Positions 24,734 through 36,039 of a stretch of DNA of 64,000 nt are shown piece after piece (the first letter of the stretch is position 1; every line of letters starts with the position of its first letter). The stretch comes from Cordia subcordata (lineage: Eukaryota; Streptophyta; Magnoliopsida; Boraginales; Cordiaceae). Location of the stretch: assembly GCA_028554755.1 (NCBI GenBank), contig JAPTOF010000020.1, positions 5,213,001 through 5,277,000 on the forward strand, in the 5' to 3' direction. Position numbers and translations under genes: made by a program. The notes under the pieces were generated by a model. The model had not been told where the DNA came from and did not search any database. It worked only from the letters and a program-made list of their open reading frames with translations.

Positions 24734-24796
24734 GCCACCACCACCACTACCACCACAGGCATCACTGCCACCATCGCCGCCACCATCGCCGCCCAT
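24734..24796 (+). repeat. (CCA/CCG)n trinucleotide-rich 5' leader of RRG
   Basis: A run of gccaccaccaccactaccacc / gccaccatcgccgcc type triplets directly precedes the RRG start codon, following an A-run at 24719-24733. In-frame TAG and TGA codons stand immediately before the RRG ATG, so the repeat is leader and not coding in that frame. Confidence 0.7.
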
Positions 24797-24801
24797 AGTG
24801 A

Positions 24802-27800
24802 ATGGGTAGATGGAGAGCTTCAATATTGACTCTGAAACATATCTTAACCACCTCGAATCCAATCTCGAAACCTAACCAGTCTCATAAATCTGTCAACTTT
24901 CTCACGTGTTCAACACCCATTAACAGATTCTTGATTTTCAGATCATTCTCTGCACTTCCTTCGCCAAACCCAAATTACAACGATGATTTTGAATACACAA
25001 GCAACACTCACGATGATTTTGACCAGAATATTTGCATTTTTGATGATGAGGACGCTGGAATTATCCCTGTCAAAGCTTACTTTCTCTGTACCAGGTGTAT
25101 ATATATATGTGTGTGTGTGTGAAATAATGTTACTTATATTGTCTGTCTGTTTGTTCTAAAGCAAGTGTCTTTTGTTTTATTGAAAGAAAGAATGGTTTTT
25201 GTGAGATCGCTGAATGATTTATATTTGTTTGTGTGTATGTTGATTTTGTTTAGCTTCATACTGGTTTAGGTTTAGTTATGATTGTTTGTGATGTTTGATT
25301 GTGAGAAAAATGCCTTGTCATCGCTCTCAACATATGAAAAGATTTAGAATGCAATGGCGAAATCAAGAATTTGTTTCGCCCCTTCAGGCAATGGAAATGG
25401 TCTACGTTGTTATCAGTGAGTTATGAGAGGATGCGCGTTGTGCTGCTTCCACCTATACTTCGATATATTGGTGTTACTGTTATTGAAATCACTTGAATAT
25501 CTTGTGCTGAATGAATTCTTTATCGTAAAGCTTTAAATGAATCAAAATGGTATTTGGCAAGCATGGCCATAAAGGGGGAAAAGCTAAATTTAAGTTCTTC
25601 TTTGCTCCTTTCAGTGTTCCAGTGAAGATGCTACCGATGCTAGTTGTTCATCTAGTTAATTCTTTGTCAGGCGATATAGTTTTCCTTTGAAAATCTGTTT
25701 GGAGTTGATTGTTGTTGACAGTATTATGTTTCCTCGGCCTTAAACCTAAAAGCTTATCCTGTTTCATGTTTCTATTACTTAAAATTAATTTTTGCTCCTC
25801 TGTTGTGTTGTTTATTTTTGAGTCACTCTTTTATTTACAATTATCTCCATTTTCTTACCTATTGGTTATCATGGGCTGATTTTCTCAGATTCGCTTTTTT
25901 TACAGTATTGATTTAAAAGGCATGCAAGCTGAGAATGCACGCTCTATTGCTCCTCCAACTTCTCGCTCTTCAAACTATATAGCCTTCAGATTTAACCCAG
26001 CAGAAGTGGACGTAAGAAGAGTCATATCATTTGCCAAAAATAACACTTGTAGTGTTTATCTTCAATCTAAAACATGCTTCCTTTTATTTATTGTCTGTAA
26101 TTTGATAAAGTTGTCTCCTTTTTATTGAATGAAGATGCTGCATTGATTACCCTGCCAAATTATTGTTCCTTCTGCAGTTTGATGATTATGAGATTATTGT
26201 TCTATACTTCTATAATAGATGCCTCATGTTAGTCGAAATGAAAAACAAAATGGTTGCAGTTGCTGCAGGGTGATCATTTCTCCTTGCTGTTATTGTGTTT
26301 AAAGTTAATTTAGCATGAGGGGCCAATGGTGGCAACAAGTTGTATGGCTGCTTGCATCTTTGTACTGCCTGCTTTGCAATTCATGCCTAACAGTAGACAT
26401 GTAAAACTGACCATTGACTTTAAGAATCCTATCCACCTTCTTTTATCTTGTTCTTCACAATATGAAGAAAATGTTTTCTTAATGGCTTCCCAACTCTGGG
26501 CATTCTTCAGTCTTTTTTTCTCAATTGTTTGGAAATTCTTCCTTACACCAGGAGGCTCATTTCCTTTGATTTGATTGTGTATTAAATACTACTAATTAAG
26601 TAGCTAAAATTTTCAGATGGAACCTTTGTTTCAGGGAGTTAGATTTGGATCGAGTGCATGCAGCTGCCAGTACATGGTTGTATTCCAGTATGGTTCAGCT
26701 GTCTTGTTCAATGTGGAGGATCATGAAGTTGAACATTATCTGCAAAGTGTAAGAAGACATGCCTCTGGATTGCTTCCTGAGATGAGAAAAGATGGTCAGC
26801 TTCCATAGAGAAATAATTTTGTTCTGATCTTTTGCATTTCATAAAGATAGTTTCTTCCCCCTCCAACCATATTCCCACTCTCTGTATACCCCGACCAATG
26901 CAAAATTTCTTTCTTGTTCTCTATGATTTTTTATCAATCTTATTCCCTCTTTGTCCTTTACCTTTTGCTGTCCATATAACAAATCAGTGCTGCATATGTC
27001 TGGAATCAATTGCCATTTGATTTTTCTTCTGTGTCCATGTTGCTTCTTAAGTTGTGAAACATTAACAATTTAGTTGTCTTTCCTTCTTTATCAGATTATG
27101 TTGTGAAGGAGAAGCCACAGCTGGTGGAAGATATGCAGGGAGGTTCAGATCATATTATTCTTAAAAATCTTGACACAGATAGTATCCGCATAGTTGGCAG
27201 TGTGCTTGGCCAAAGTATTGCTTTGGACTACTTTGTCTCACAGGTAAACATTCCGATGCTTCAGCCAATAAGACTTATATCCTTGAGATGCATAGAAGGC
27301 ATTTGGCATGCATTAGAAGAGAAAGTGGTTGCTTGTTGCTTATGTCTTTACTGAAGTGTGACAGATGCTTTTTAGAACATTATACATCCATTTTGGTAGA
27401 TGATTTAAGCAAAAGCTATTTGTTTGAAGTTCAATAAAACAATTTTTACCGCCTCTCTAGGTTGATGGCATGGTTGAAGAATTCACAGATATAAATCGTG
27501 AAATGGAGAAATCAGGAACTTTTACAATGGATCGGAAAAAGCTCTTCAAACTTGTTGGAAAGGCTAATTCGAATTTAGCTGATGTGATTCTGAAAGTTGG
27601 TCTCTTTGAGAGGTAAAATATTAATGTGAAATTCTTGTCTTTGGCATGATATTTCATGTCGTAGCTGAATATATCTATATCCTTATTTGCCAATACTTTA
27701 TTTTCTTTGCCCCTATATATATTCCATTGTCAATACTGACAAAAAAAAGTATGCTTCCTAATTTTTTCCGTCCTTTGTTATCTTTCCAAATTTAAATAAT

Positions 27801-28702
27801 GTCCTCTTTTTTCCTTTTCTGTATGTGTATTTTTGTTTTGCTGTGGGGGGGCCGCTTGCGGGGGTGGGGGGGGGGGTGGGTTGGCTGTGCTGGGCTTGAG
27901 GGGTTTAGATGGCCATGAGTGGGGAACAAATGACAATCTTAAAAGTGGTCTATCAAACTGTTTGTAGAAGAAACTTGTTACCCATCTCTGGTCATACTCA
28001 TCTAAAATTTAGTAGGAGAAAAGTTACTTGCAGATTAAGTTGCTTATATGAAAAAGCAGTTATGTTCAATGAGCAGCCGGATAATCTGGAGCATATGTTT
28101 TTATATAGATGCATATATATACATCTTGGTTCATGTTGGTAATATACATAAATATTTCTTTTTCTTGTTTATCCAGATCTGAAATTGCATGGAGAGATGC
28201 AAAGTATGCCCAGATACTAGAGTATCTTAGGGAGGAATACGAGGTTACACAACGTTTTGGGAATCTTAATTTTAAACTGAAGTTTGTTGAGGTATATCCT
28301 ATTTTGATGTTTCAATTGGTTATTGTTGGAGAGGAAATCTGTGCACACAATTTTCATGATAATATGATCATTGAGAGGGCTGAAAGAGAAGTGAAATGGT
28401 GTGCAACTTGATAATTTATATCATGAATCAACTAGGTAATCAACCGATATGGACCTATGCGACCTTTATAGGCTGTGTGGTATTGAAATCATTGCAATTG
28501 TTGATTATCTTTTCATTTTGGTGGAAATTAACATCTTTTGGATTCTAAATGGAGCTTCATTCTGTCTCCGCAGCATAACATTCATTTTCTTCAAGAAGCT
28601 CTTCAGAACAGAAAGTCAGATCTGCTGGAGTGGTGCATTATTGTCTTATTGAGTATAGAGAATGTCATATCGCTATACGAGATAGTTCGTGAGTCTCTGT
28701 GA
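24802..28702 (+). CDS. RRG: RETARDED ROOT GROWTH (RRG) homolog, DUF155 / RMD1 family, mitochondrial
   Basis: Plant DUF155 protein; the Arabidopsis homolog is a mitochondrial protein needed for normal root-meristem cell division. Seven exons with GT..AG junctions and continuous frame: 24802-25094, 25906-26011, 26617-26794, 27095-27243, 27461-27612, 28177-28291 and 28574-28702, giving 373 residues. The ATG (MGRWRASILTLKHIL) is fixed by stop codons directly upstream; the basic, Ser-rich N-terminus fits a mitochondrial presequence. The DUF155 domain runs from about residue 86 (IPVKAYFLC) through SCQYMVVFQYGSAVLFNVED, VRRHASGLLPEMRKD, ILKNLDTDSIRIVGSVLGQS, TFTMDRKKLFKLVGKANSNL and SEIAWRDAKYAQILEYLREE. 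It ends in the hydrophobic C-terminal segment LEWCIIVLLSIENVISLYEI. All family blocks are present and nothing is truncated. The 5' leader has CCA/CCG triplets, and intron 5 has a strong G-run. Confidence 0.96.
27845..27882 (+). repeat. G-run in RRG intron 5
   Basis: tgtggggggggccgcttgcggggg followed by gtggggggggggg: four or more G-tracts of at least four on the coding strand, inside intron 5 (27613-28176). Compatible with an RNA or DNA G-quadruplex, but equally a low-complexity tract or an assembly soft spot. Confidence 0.6.
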
Positions 28703-29791
28703 TTCCCATTTGATTGAAATACACAAAGGAAATATCCTCATACCCAATTGGCATACCGGAAGTTTAATTGTATGGTTAGAACAAGGCATATTGAGAGGTA
28801 AAAGTCACCCAAATTTTGGTATTACAGGTGGCTTTGGAACTCTCCCTTTTGTCCACATATTCAATCCCCCTCCCTCCCCCCCCCCCCCCCCCGGGGAAAT
28901 CACACAACACCATTCTTTCCTTCAGTTTTCATCAATTAGAAGAGGGATTTTCAGAAAATGGCATCAGTCTAATCTATTTCTTCATTATCTTAACCAAATT
29001 CATACTTCAGCTTGTATATCAAGAATTCCATCCTTCTGTGACCCTCGGGCGTCTGTGGCTTGTATAGCAGTCATTGCAACTCTTTTAACAGCCGGTGTAG
29101 TGGCCCTTAAAATGTTTACTGCACTAGACGTTAGAATATTGTACAAGTATTTGACACATTTGATAAAGCTACTGAGGAAAACTGATAATTTTTCCAGAAT
29201 GTATTCCTCTGAACTGTAGCTATTGTTTGAATAAAAAGTGATAATATGTCTTCTCTTTACTGCTACTGCATATGAAGTTTACTAATAATAGTCTGGAGGA
29301 CCACTAACTCACTTGAGCCAAAATTGTATTTGTTTTGCGTCAAGTTTCACTATACTCCAGTGCATGTTTTGGACGTTTGAATGTGCATTGCAAGCCTACT
29401 CAAATTGTAGGCCATTTGAATACCAAGGTAACCTTTTGATATTCAGTGATGAGATCCTGATTAATCAAGAGTGTTTGGGTTTCGATCCTCTCGTGTTATG
29501 TACAAGTTATCAGGGAAATTCGAAGCTGGTACACTATCAGATTGTCATCATAATTGTATCATTATTTCATTACCGTTTCAAGTTTTTGAACATCAATGTT
29601 AAAAGCTATTTTAAATTGTTGCTTTTACGAAAGAAATTTAATGGTGGTGAATTATCTAAATCGTCTTCTGATTGCACGAAAACTTTGACTTTCACTTGTG
29701 ATGCCTAGATGATGCATATAGAGTTATTTTCACGACTTAAATTTGCGATCTCTAAATCAAACAACAATTTTTTACAATTTTCAATCAAATG
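28703..29791. other. RRG 3' flank and convergent spacer to the GT61 locus
   Basis: Holds the RRG 3' untranslated region and the GT61 3' flank (the two loci converge). A C-run sits at about 28872-28892. ORFs at 28689-29219, 28816-29067 and 29313-29708 show no domain and no typical coding composition, so I do not call them. Confidence 0.45.
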
Positions 29792-31929
29792 TTAACCATT
29801 TTTCTTCACAAATCTTTTTGCCTTTCTGTAAGCTGTCTTTAAATATCTGCTAAACCTAGCTAAATCCAATTTAACATTTTGCTCTTTCATATACACGTTC
29901 ACAAACTCCTTGGACCAACCATTCTTACCTCTAATAGCTGCTGCATTCTGCAGCACTCTGCTACTTCTATGATACTTGTCAATGAGGCTGCTTTCTTTCA
30001 CACCAATCTGGTACTCCTCGTAGTCCAAGCCCAAGTCCCTCGCGGGCTTACCATAACAAACATCCGCAACATCTTCAGGCCCAATGGGGACAATCTGAAT
30101 GAACACAGAACCGGGCCGTAGAAACAAGAAGTGTGTTAATCCAGCACCATGGACTCCAACCTGAGTTGACTAATGCATATGATTCTTGCAAACTTGCATT
30201 GGCTGTGGGCTCAAACACAGTGACCCTGAAACCTGTTCTGTTTGCAACAAATTGTAGCTTCCGTTGGTTCAATATCGCGCGGCCATTACTACCATCTCCC
30301 GCAACAAACAAAAGGAGAGGCCGATGTCTACGAATTCTAGCAATGTAGCTAGCATTTCGGCTATAGGTAGCCTCGAGCAAGGCGCGAAAATCCCTTATGG
30401 TCTCCGAGTTAGGCATTAGATTTGGTTTTGTGGCCATAAAGCCATGTGACACAAGTCCTACCGCGACTGAAGAGAAACAATGCGGTACTTGTTCACGATC
30501 CAAATCTATAATAGGGTGCTTTGTAAAGCTACTTAACAAATCTCCATACTTACTCATCCACCAGTCCTGCAACTCTGAGATCACCATCACAAAATCGCGA
30601 TTGCGAAAAATAGTACTCACGGTGACGAAGAGAGGGATGAAACCTTCACTGAACTCATGGAAGAAGTTCCCAGGGTGGCCTCCAGCATTGAATACCACAG
30701 CTGGGAGGTTATGATGAACCATGCATTGTGGGCCTGATGGGCCTGCAGCTAGAGTAATTTCTTTGATTTGGCCCATTACAGTTCTTTCCCATTTTCTTGG
30801 GTAGGGCTTGACTTTTTGTACAACAACATCGGTTTGATTCTGGTCAGTTGGGCCCATGAGATAGAAGGTGGACTGCGTTGGGTCAAAGACTCTTGGGAAG
30901 TTGAGGGAGCACACATCGTAGTATCTACGGGACGTGTCACATCTGATTGCTGTCTCGATTGTGACAGGCCCATTACGTGGCTGATTCTGTGGGGTTTCTT
31001 GACTCATTGACTTTAGTGACAGCCGTTCTGTTTCCACAATCAACAGAAAACGACACAATGTTAACGTTTTATTATGATAGTATCGTTAATAACGTTAAGA
31101 GAGAATTTAAATATGACAAAAGGATTAATTTTTTTAAATATGTCCTTAAACTATAATATGCAAGATGTTTTAGTTCTTCAATTGTTAATTGTTAAATACT
31201 GTTGATTTTTTAAAGTCTATTTGACCCAATTTTTTTCGCTCAAAATTGATTTGTGTAAATTAAAAATTAAAATTGACTTGTTTGATTTAGTTTTAAAAAA
31301 CTTTTATACAAAAGTTGAAGTTAAGCAAAAAAGTTCAAAAATCAAAAGGTCCAAGATGGAGACTTAAAAAACAAGACCTTTAAAAAGTTCATTCATATGC
31401 CAAAAAACATTATTAGTTTCATTATTTAAATAATGAACCATTTCACATCATTAACATAGCAACCACATGCAACGACCACCTATGTGGAAGAGCAGTTTGA
31501 TTTTCTTCATTTTTTAAAAAAATATTGCTCTATTTTTTTTAAATTCAATATTGTCCCAAGAACTAAAACCCCAATTTTAAATATAAAGTCCAATAATCAA
31601 GAATTTTCATCCAACAACACTTTGTCTAAAAACTAACTTTATTACACAATAATGGCACGTATATAGACTTCCACCCATAGGTGATAGGTGATTATGACAA
31701 GTTGAAAAACTTGCTTTTAGATTTTTTTTTTTTTGACTTACTTGAAAAGGTAGAATAAGTACATGGATAAAGAGAAAAGAAAAGTTTACCTCGACTTCTT
31801 TTCCAGTACGACGTCGTGGTGTGTTGTCTTGAGATTGCGGTGAGAATTGAGATTGATCTGAAACATGAGAAGAAGTATGACAAATGCAAATCCCACCACC
31901 ATCCCGGTCTTCATCAATTGAATCTTCAT
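29792..31929 (-). pseudogene. GT61 glycosyltransferase (xylan-modifying type), apparently frameshifted
   Basis: Golgi type II glycosyltransferase of family GT61, whose plant members add xylose or arabinose to xylan or N-glycans. Exon 1 (31790-31929) gives a short cytosolic part, a membrane anchor (GMVVGFAFVILLLMF) and the start of the stem. The main exon (31058 region to 29792) carries CDTSRRYYDVCSLN, VKPYPRKWE, HNLPAVVFNAGGHPGNFFHE, WWMSKYGDLLSSF, HCFSSVAVGLVSHG and DFRALLEATYS. After YALVNS (about 30163) the frame breaks: the expected xxDxMVGVHGAG motif is shortened by a net of about 11 bases, and VHGAGLTHFLFLRPGSVFIQ continues in another frame to a normal end (KKNG). No plausible intron lies there (the only donors would give 34-66 bases). 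The exon 1/2 junction at ACAG|AACGG is also out of frame. Either a recent pseudogene or sequence errors; the rest is well preserved. Confidence 0.75.
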
Positions 31930-34037
31930 TTCTGTAAAATTCACAAAAATGGAAACAAATTTAGCTTTTGATTTCATTAAGATATGTGGCCATTCTTTTT
32001 TAAAACTATTTTCATTTTAGCTAATTTGCCTCTTGAATTAATACTTCTAAGTTTCTATAAAAGTTGAAGCACCATTTAAGTTTTGATATTATGGCATGAG
32101 GTCTAATGTTGAAAAAGAAACAAAAGAAAGTACCATATTGTTGTTTGTTTGGTTAAGTTTATTTGGGATTTATAAGTTGTAAATAGTAAAAGTATGTGAA
32201 AAGGTATTTTTTTTTATATGTTTATAAATAACAAAATAAGCAGAGCCAAATAGGCTTTAAACCAAAAACTTTGATCCAAAACTTTTGTGGAGATGTATAT
32301 TGGAGAAAAATGAATACTTCATTGGGTATCCGGTGTATGTATATATATATATACATACATACATACATATTTATATATATATACGCGCGTGTGTATGTAT
32401 GAAATTTTTGCACTATAAGTTCAAAAAAAAAATTTAGATCTTTTTGTCACGTCTACTATACCTAATACCCTCCATTGTACCATGATGCATGCAAGTAAGC
32501 ATGTAACTTCATGAAAGAGTGAAATGAAATAAACCGAAACAGATCAAATCACCTAATACAGTATTTTTTTCCAAAAACTAAATCTGAGGGTCTGAGTAAG
32601 ATAGACATATATGTATTAAAAGAAGTGGATTTAAGAAGGCTATATATTTCAAACACTATAAATTAAACATTACCTTATTGATTGCCCTGGAGCTAGCACT
32701 TCAGCGTCTGAAGTAGACTTCAGGTTTCACACACACACACACACACACGCAAATGTATTGTTGAGACCATTTGTTGTGTGTGTAATCTACAGGAGGGTTT
32801 CTGATATGATTATTAGATTATGAGCCATTAAAACCATAGCTTAAACTCAGTGATATATATGTGTGTGTGTGTGTGTATGTCAACTGAAGATTGGCGAGTT
32901 AAAACAACGTTTGGTTTTCAAACATATTGCACGTGCTGTAAAATGTTGTCGGAAATATTGTCTTAAGATCAGAGGTCTCCGTCCATGTAGTTGAATATTG
33001 TCTTCGTAACGCTCATCGCGCCGAGGTTTTGGCTTTCTCTTGCCGTTTGCACATGTTTATTTGTTAGACAAGTTTCATGCATCTTCTTGTCCTATCTGAA
33101 TTTACGATATGTTATACGCAATATATCTTCTGCAAAAAAAAAATAGTAAAATGAAAAACTCAATAGTATCTTGAGAACCTTTTTACTAGATTATTAGAGG
33201 AACTTTAATTTGCTATTTTTCACTCAATAGTAAAATGTATTTTACTAGATTATTAGAGGAAACTTCTTACATCTTATGTTACCCTATTCGAATTTATGAA
33301 ATGTTATATAATCTTTCACAAAAATAAATAGAGTAAATCACATTTTTTCTTCCTTTCTAAAATTTTGTGGAAGTTGCATAAAATTTCTTATGATTTTAAA
33401 ACTCATAAATACTCCCTTGAATTATAAAAAATCTAACTATTACCCCCCACACTATAAAGAATATTGCACAATCACCCCCAAAATTAAAACTTTAGTAGAA
33501 CATCCTTTATAGCATAAGGATATTATTGCGAGTTTAATACAACTTTGAGAAAATATAAAAGGGTGAATATAAATACACTTTACACGAACAAAAAAGAGGA
33601 AAAAAAAAAGCTAATAGCAAAGAATTTATCAGATCCTTCAGCAGGTCATCTATTGAGAATCGGTTGTGGAGGGATATATAAAAAGGGATAATTTTGATCT
33701 ACAGATTTTGAATCTCAATCGACAGATCAAGCACACCACCCCAGTTCCGCTGTCTGTTAAATATTTAATCACATTAGACTAGCTATGGGGAACAAAATAG
33801 AGGAACAGAAAACTAAAAACAAAATAGATATTGCAATTGCACTCATTTACATTAATTATAATTATTATTCAAGATAAAAATGAAAACCTTTTATCCTTAA
33901 ATTCACAATCACCCGGAAAAAAAGACACTAAATATGATATTCATCTAATTTTATGAACAAAAGTTGATTTGATTAATTTCTCTTTGGCGTAGAGTTATAC
34001 ATTTTGGGTTTTACACTGTTAATGAAAATTCATGTTA

Positions 34038-34080
<43 letters not shown>

Positions 34081-34280
34081 AAAAAGAAAAATCCGGTTTG
34101 ATTCCTTAAAAAATGGACTTGGTGTCAGTGTACTTTCTTAACAAAGACTAAAAATATGGTCCCTGTTTTCCATGTGGTGTCCTTGTAATGTACCCACCAA
34201 AATAAAAGTCTCTCTTGCTATCTCATACACACTCGTGATAAGTAATAATTTGCTACTGGCAATCTAGCGATTGCCCAACG
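31930..34280. other. Upstream of GT61; AT-rich spacer with microsatellites
   Basis: Contains the GT61 5' flank and simple repeats: tatatatatata/catacatacat at 32338-32400, (AC)n at 32727-32748, (GT)n at about 32859-32875 and (AT)n at 34041-34075. No coding region or complete element is supported. Confidence 0.45.
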
Positions 34281-34289
34281 ATATATATA

Positions 34290-34490
34290 ACATTTTCTTA
34301 AAAGTGTTTTTTCTAATATTTTTGAAAAATAAAATATTCTTTTAAAAAAAATTAAAATTCTGACTTTTGAAAAAAATTATTTTCTTGAAATCTAATTTAA
34401 AATACTTATTACAAAAAAAAATATATTTTTTCAAAAAAAATAATAAAGTACTTTTTCATAAAAAAAAATCAATCCAAACTAGCCCAATGT
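34290..34490. mobile_element. MITE-like copy (family of 12490-12735)
   Basis: A/T-homopolymer-rich segment with ttaaaattctgacttttgaaa inside (also in the 12490 copy, in reverse complement as aaagtcagaattttcaa). It ends in aaaatcaatccaaactagccc. Confidence 0.45.
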
Positions 34491-35306
34491 TACCATCTTC
34501 AGCTTCGTGGGCAGACTAAATATTATATGTAGATCAGTGAAAAATACTCCACAAGAAAGAAAGAAAAACCAGTGAAACTACATTATAAGAAAGTGGATAA
34601 TCTACTCATAACATTATGATTTATGAGCAAAATTATAATATTATTAAATAACAATGTGAATATTTCAGAGTTTTTAGAATTTGTTAATAATGTTATTATG
34701 TTATAAAGAAATATCCTCATTTCGTATATAAAAGGATACCAATATTGCGAGTCATTCTATTTTGCTCCAAGATCCCTAGTTTTTTAACCAAAAAAAGGTG
34801 AACGAGCCTATATATTTTTTTTATCCAACATTCTCGAATAAAATAAACAATTTTTTTAGAATCTCATCATCATGAAATTCCTACATGAATATTTACATAT
34901 ATCAAAGCAAATGCAATCTAAGCTGCAGATATTACGGAAAGCCCATGGCCTACCAGGAAAAAAGAGTGCGACGCCACTAGTCATTTGGTCAAGTGGTATA
35001 TTTTTCGTTTTCAATACGAAAAAATTTTGAATTTTTTTTTATATTTAACATTAATTTTAAAAAATGATGTGAAATAATTTAGACTTTTATCTAAAATGAA
35101 AAGAAGGGAATTTACGACTGATAACCCTCATGTAAGCCGTGGCCCCTGCGTGGTTCTCGAGGCAAAAGCATCAAAACATCCGGACCCATTTGCACATATT
35201 ATGAAACCTTTTGCGTGTGGAATCACGAAGTATGTTATGATGATAAGTTTATTCCGATTTTATCACCATATTTGAATTACCAAAGTTTTTTGTAGTAATT
35301 TAGAGG
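34491..35306. other. AT-rich spacer
   Basis: No gene seen. 34975-35020 (gccactagtcatttggtcaagtggtata) vaguely resembles a SINE A-box but has no B-box; nothing else is callable. Confidence 0.35.
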
Positions 35307-35323
35307 TTATTGCGCATTTCTTA

Positions 35324-35565
35324 GTCCGAAGGCGAATCTCTTTTCTGTGCCAGAGGCCCCATGACCAGGTGGGTTGTAAATCAGGGATGTGCATGAGTGT
35401 GGGTTGTAAATCAGGGATGTGCATGAGTGGCATTGCGAGAGAATGCAGTCACAAACCGCATGATATTTGAGGAACTGCCACCACACGGATTCGAACCTGC
35501 GTTGTCGGAGTGTTTCCACCCCAATCACCTGACCATTTACCAACTCACTTATGCCCCTGGAGGCT
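35324..35565 (-). mobile_element. tRNA-derived SINE, copy A
   Basis: Minus-strand copy with pol III boxes: the B-box appears as ggattcgaacc and the A-box as ccatttaccaactca on the plus strand. It is flanked by a perfect 17-bp target-site duplication ttattgcgcatttctta (35307-35323 and 35566-35582). Near its 3' end a 30-bp piece (gtgggttgtaaatcagggatgtgcatgagt) is present twice in tandem (35369-35428 region). No long poly-A is left. Confidence 0.85.
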
Positions 35566-35763
35566 TTATTGCGCATTTCTTAAAAATTCTTTGTAGTGAT
35601 TTAGAGGTTATTCCACATTTTTTACTCTTCAATCCAAAGATTGTTATATTATTCACAATAAAAAAAAAAAAGCATTCATACAAACTAACAACACGAGTCA
35701 AACACTAAATAATCTCAATGAAGGTGCACACATCCAATTAGGGGGAAGAATCCTAGTTGACTA

Positions 35764-36022
35764 GCCTCCAGAGGCATAGGTGAGTTGGTAAGTGGCCAGG
35801 TGACTGGGGTAGAGACACCCTGACAACGCGGGATCGAGTCCGTGTGGTGGCAGTACTCCGCTGAAATATTGCGGGGTCTGTTACTAGATTTCCACGCCCG
35901 TTGGTCCTCTCCCTGGTCGGGCTGCCACTCACTCACATCCCTCGATTAACCTCCCGCCTGGTTAAGGGGCCTCTGGCCAGGTGGGAAAGGGGTTCTCCTT
36001 TGGTTAACCCTTTAAAAAAAAA
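35764..36022 (+). mobile_element. tRNA-derived SINE, copy B (best preserved)
   Basis: Starts gcctccagaggcataggtg. The A-box is gtgagttggtaagtgg and the B-box region is gggatcgagtccg. The body ends ggggttctcctttggttaacccttt plus poly-A. It is flanked by a perfect 17-bp target-site duplication agaatcctagttgacta (35747-35763 and 36023-36039). The antisense ORF at 35715-35936 is a shadow of this element. Confidence 0.9.
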
Positions 36023-36039
36023 AGAATCCTAGTTGACTA

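Noticed and set aside
28689..29219. 176-codon plus ORF after RRG
   Set aside because: It begins inside the last RRG exon in another frame, runs through a poly-C tract and shows no domain.
35307..35936. ORFs with Cys/His-rich translations around 35.3-35.9 kb, and similar ones at 45.0-45.6 and 51.5-51.9 kb
   Set aside because: They are translations of the four SINE copies; the target-site duplications explain the sequence fully.
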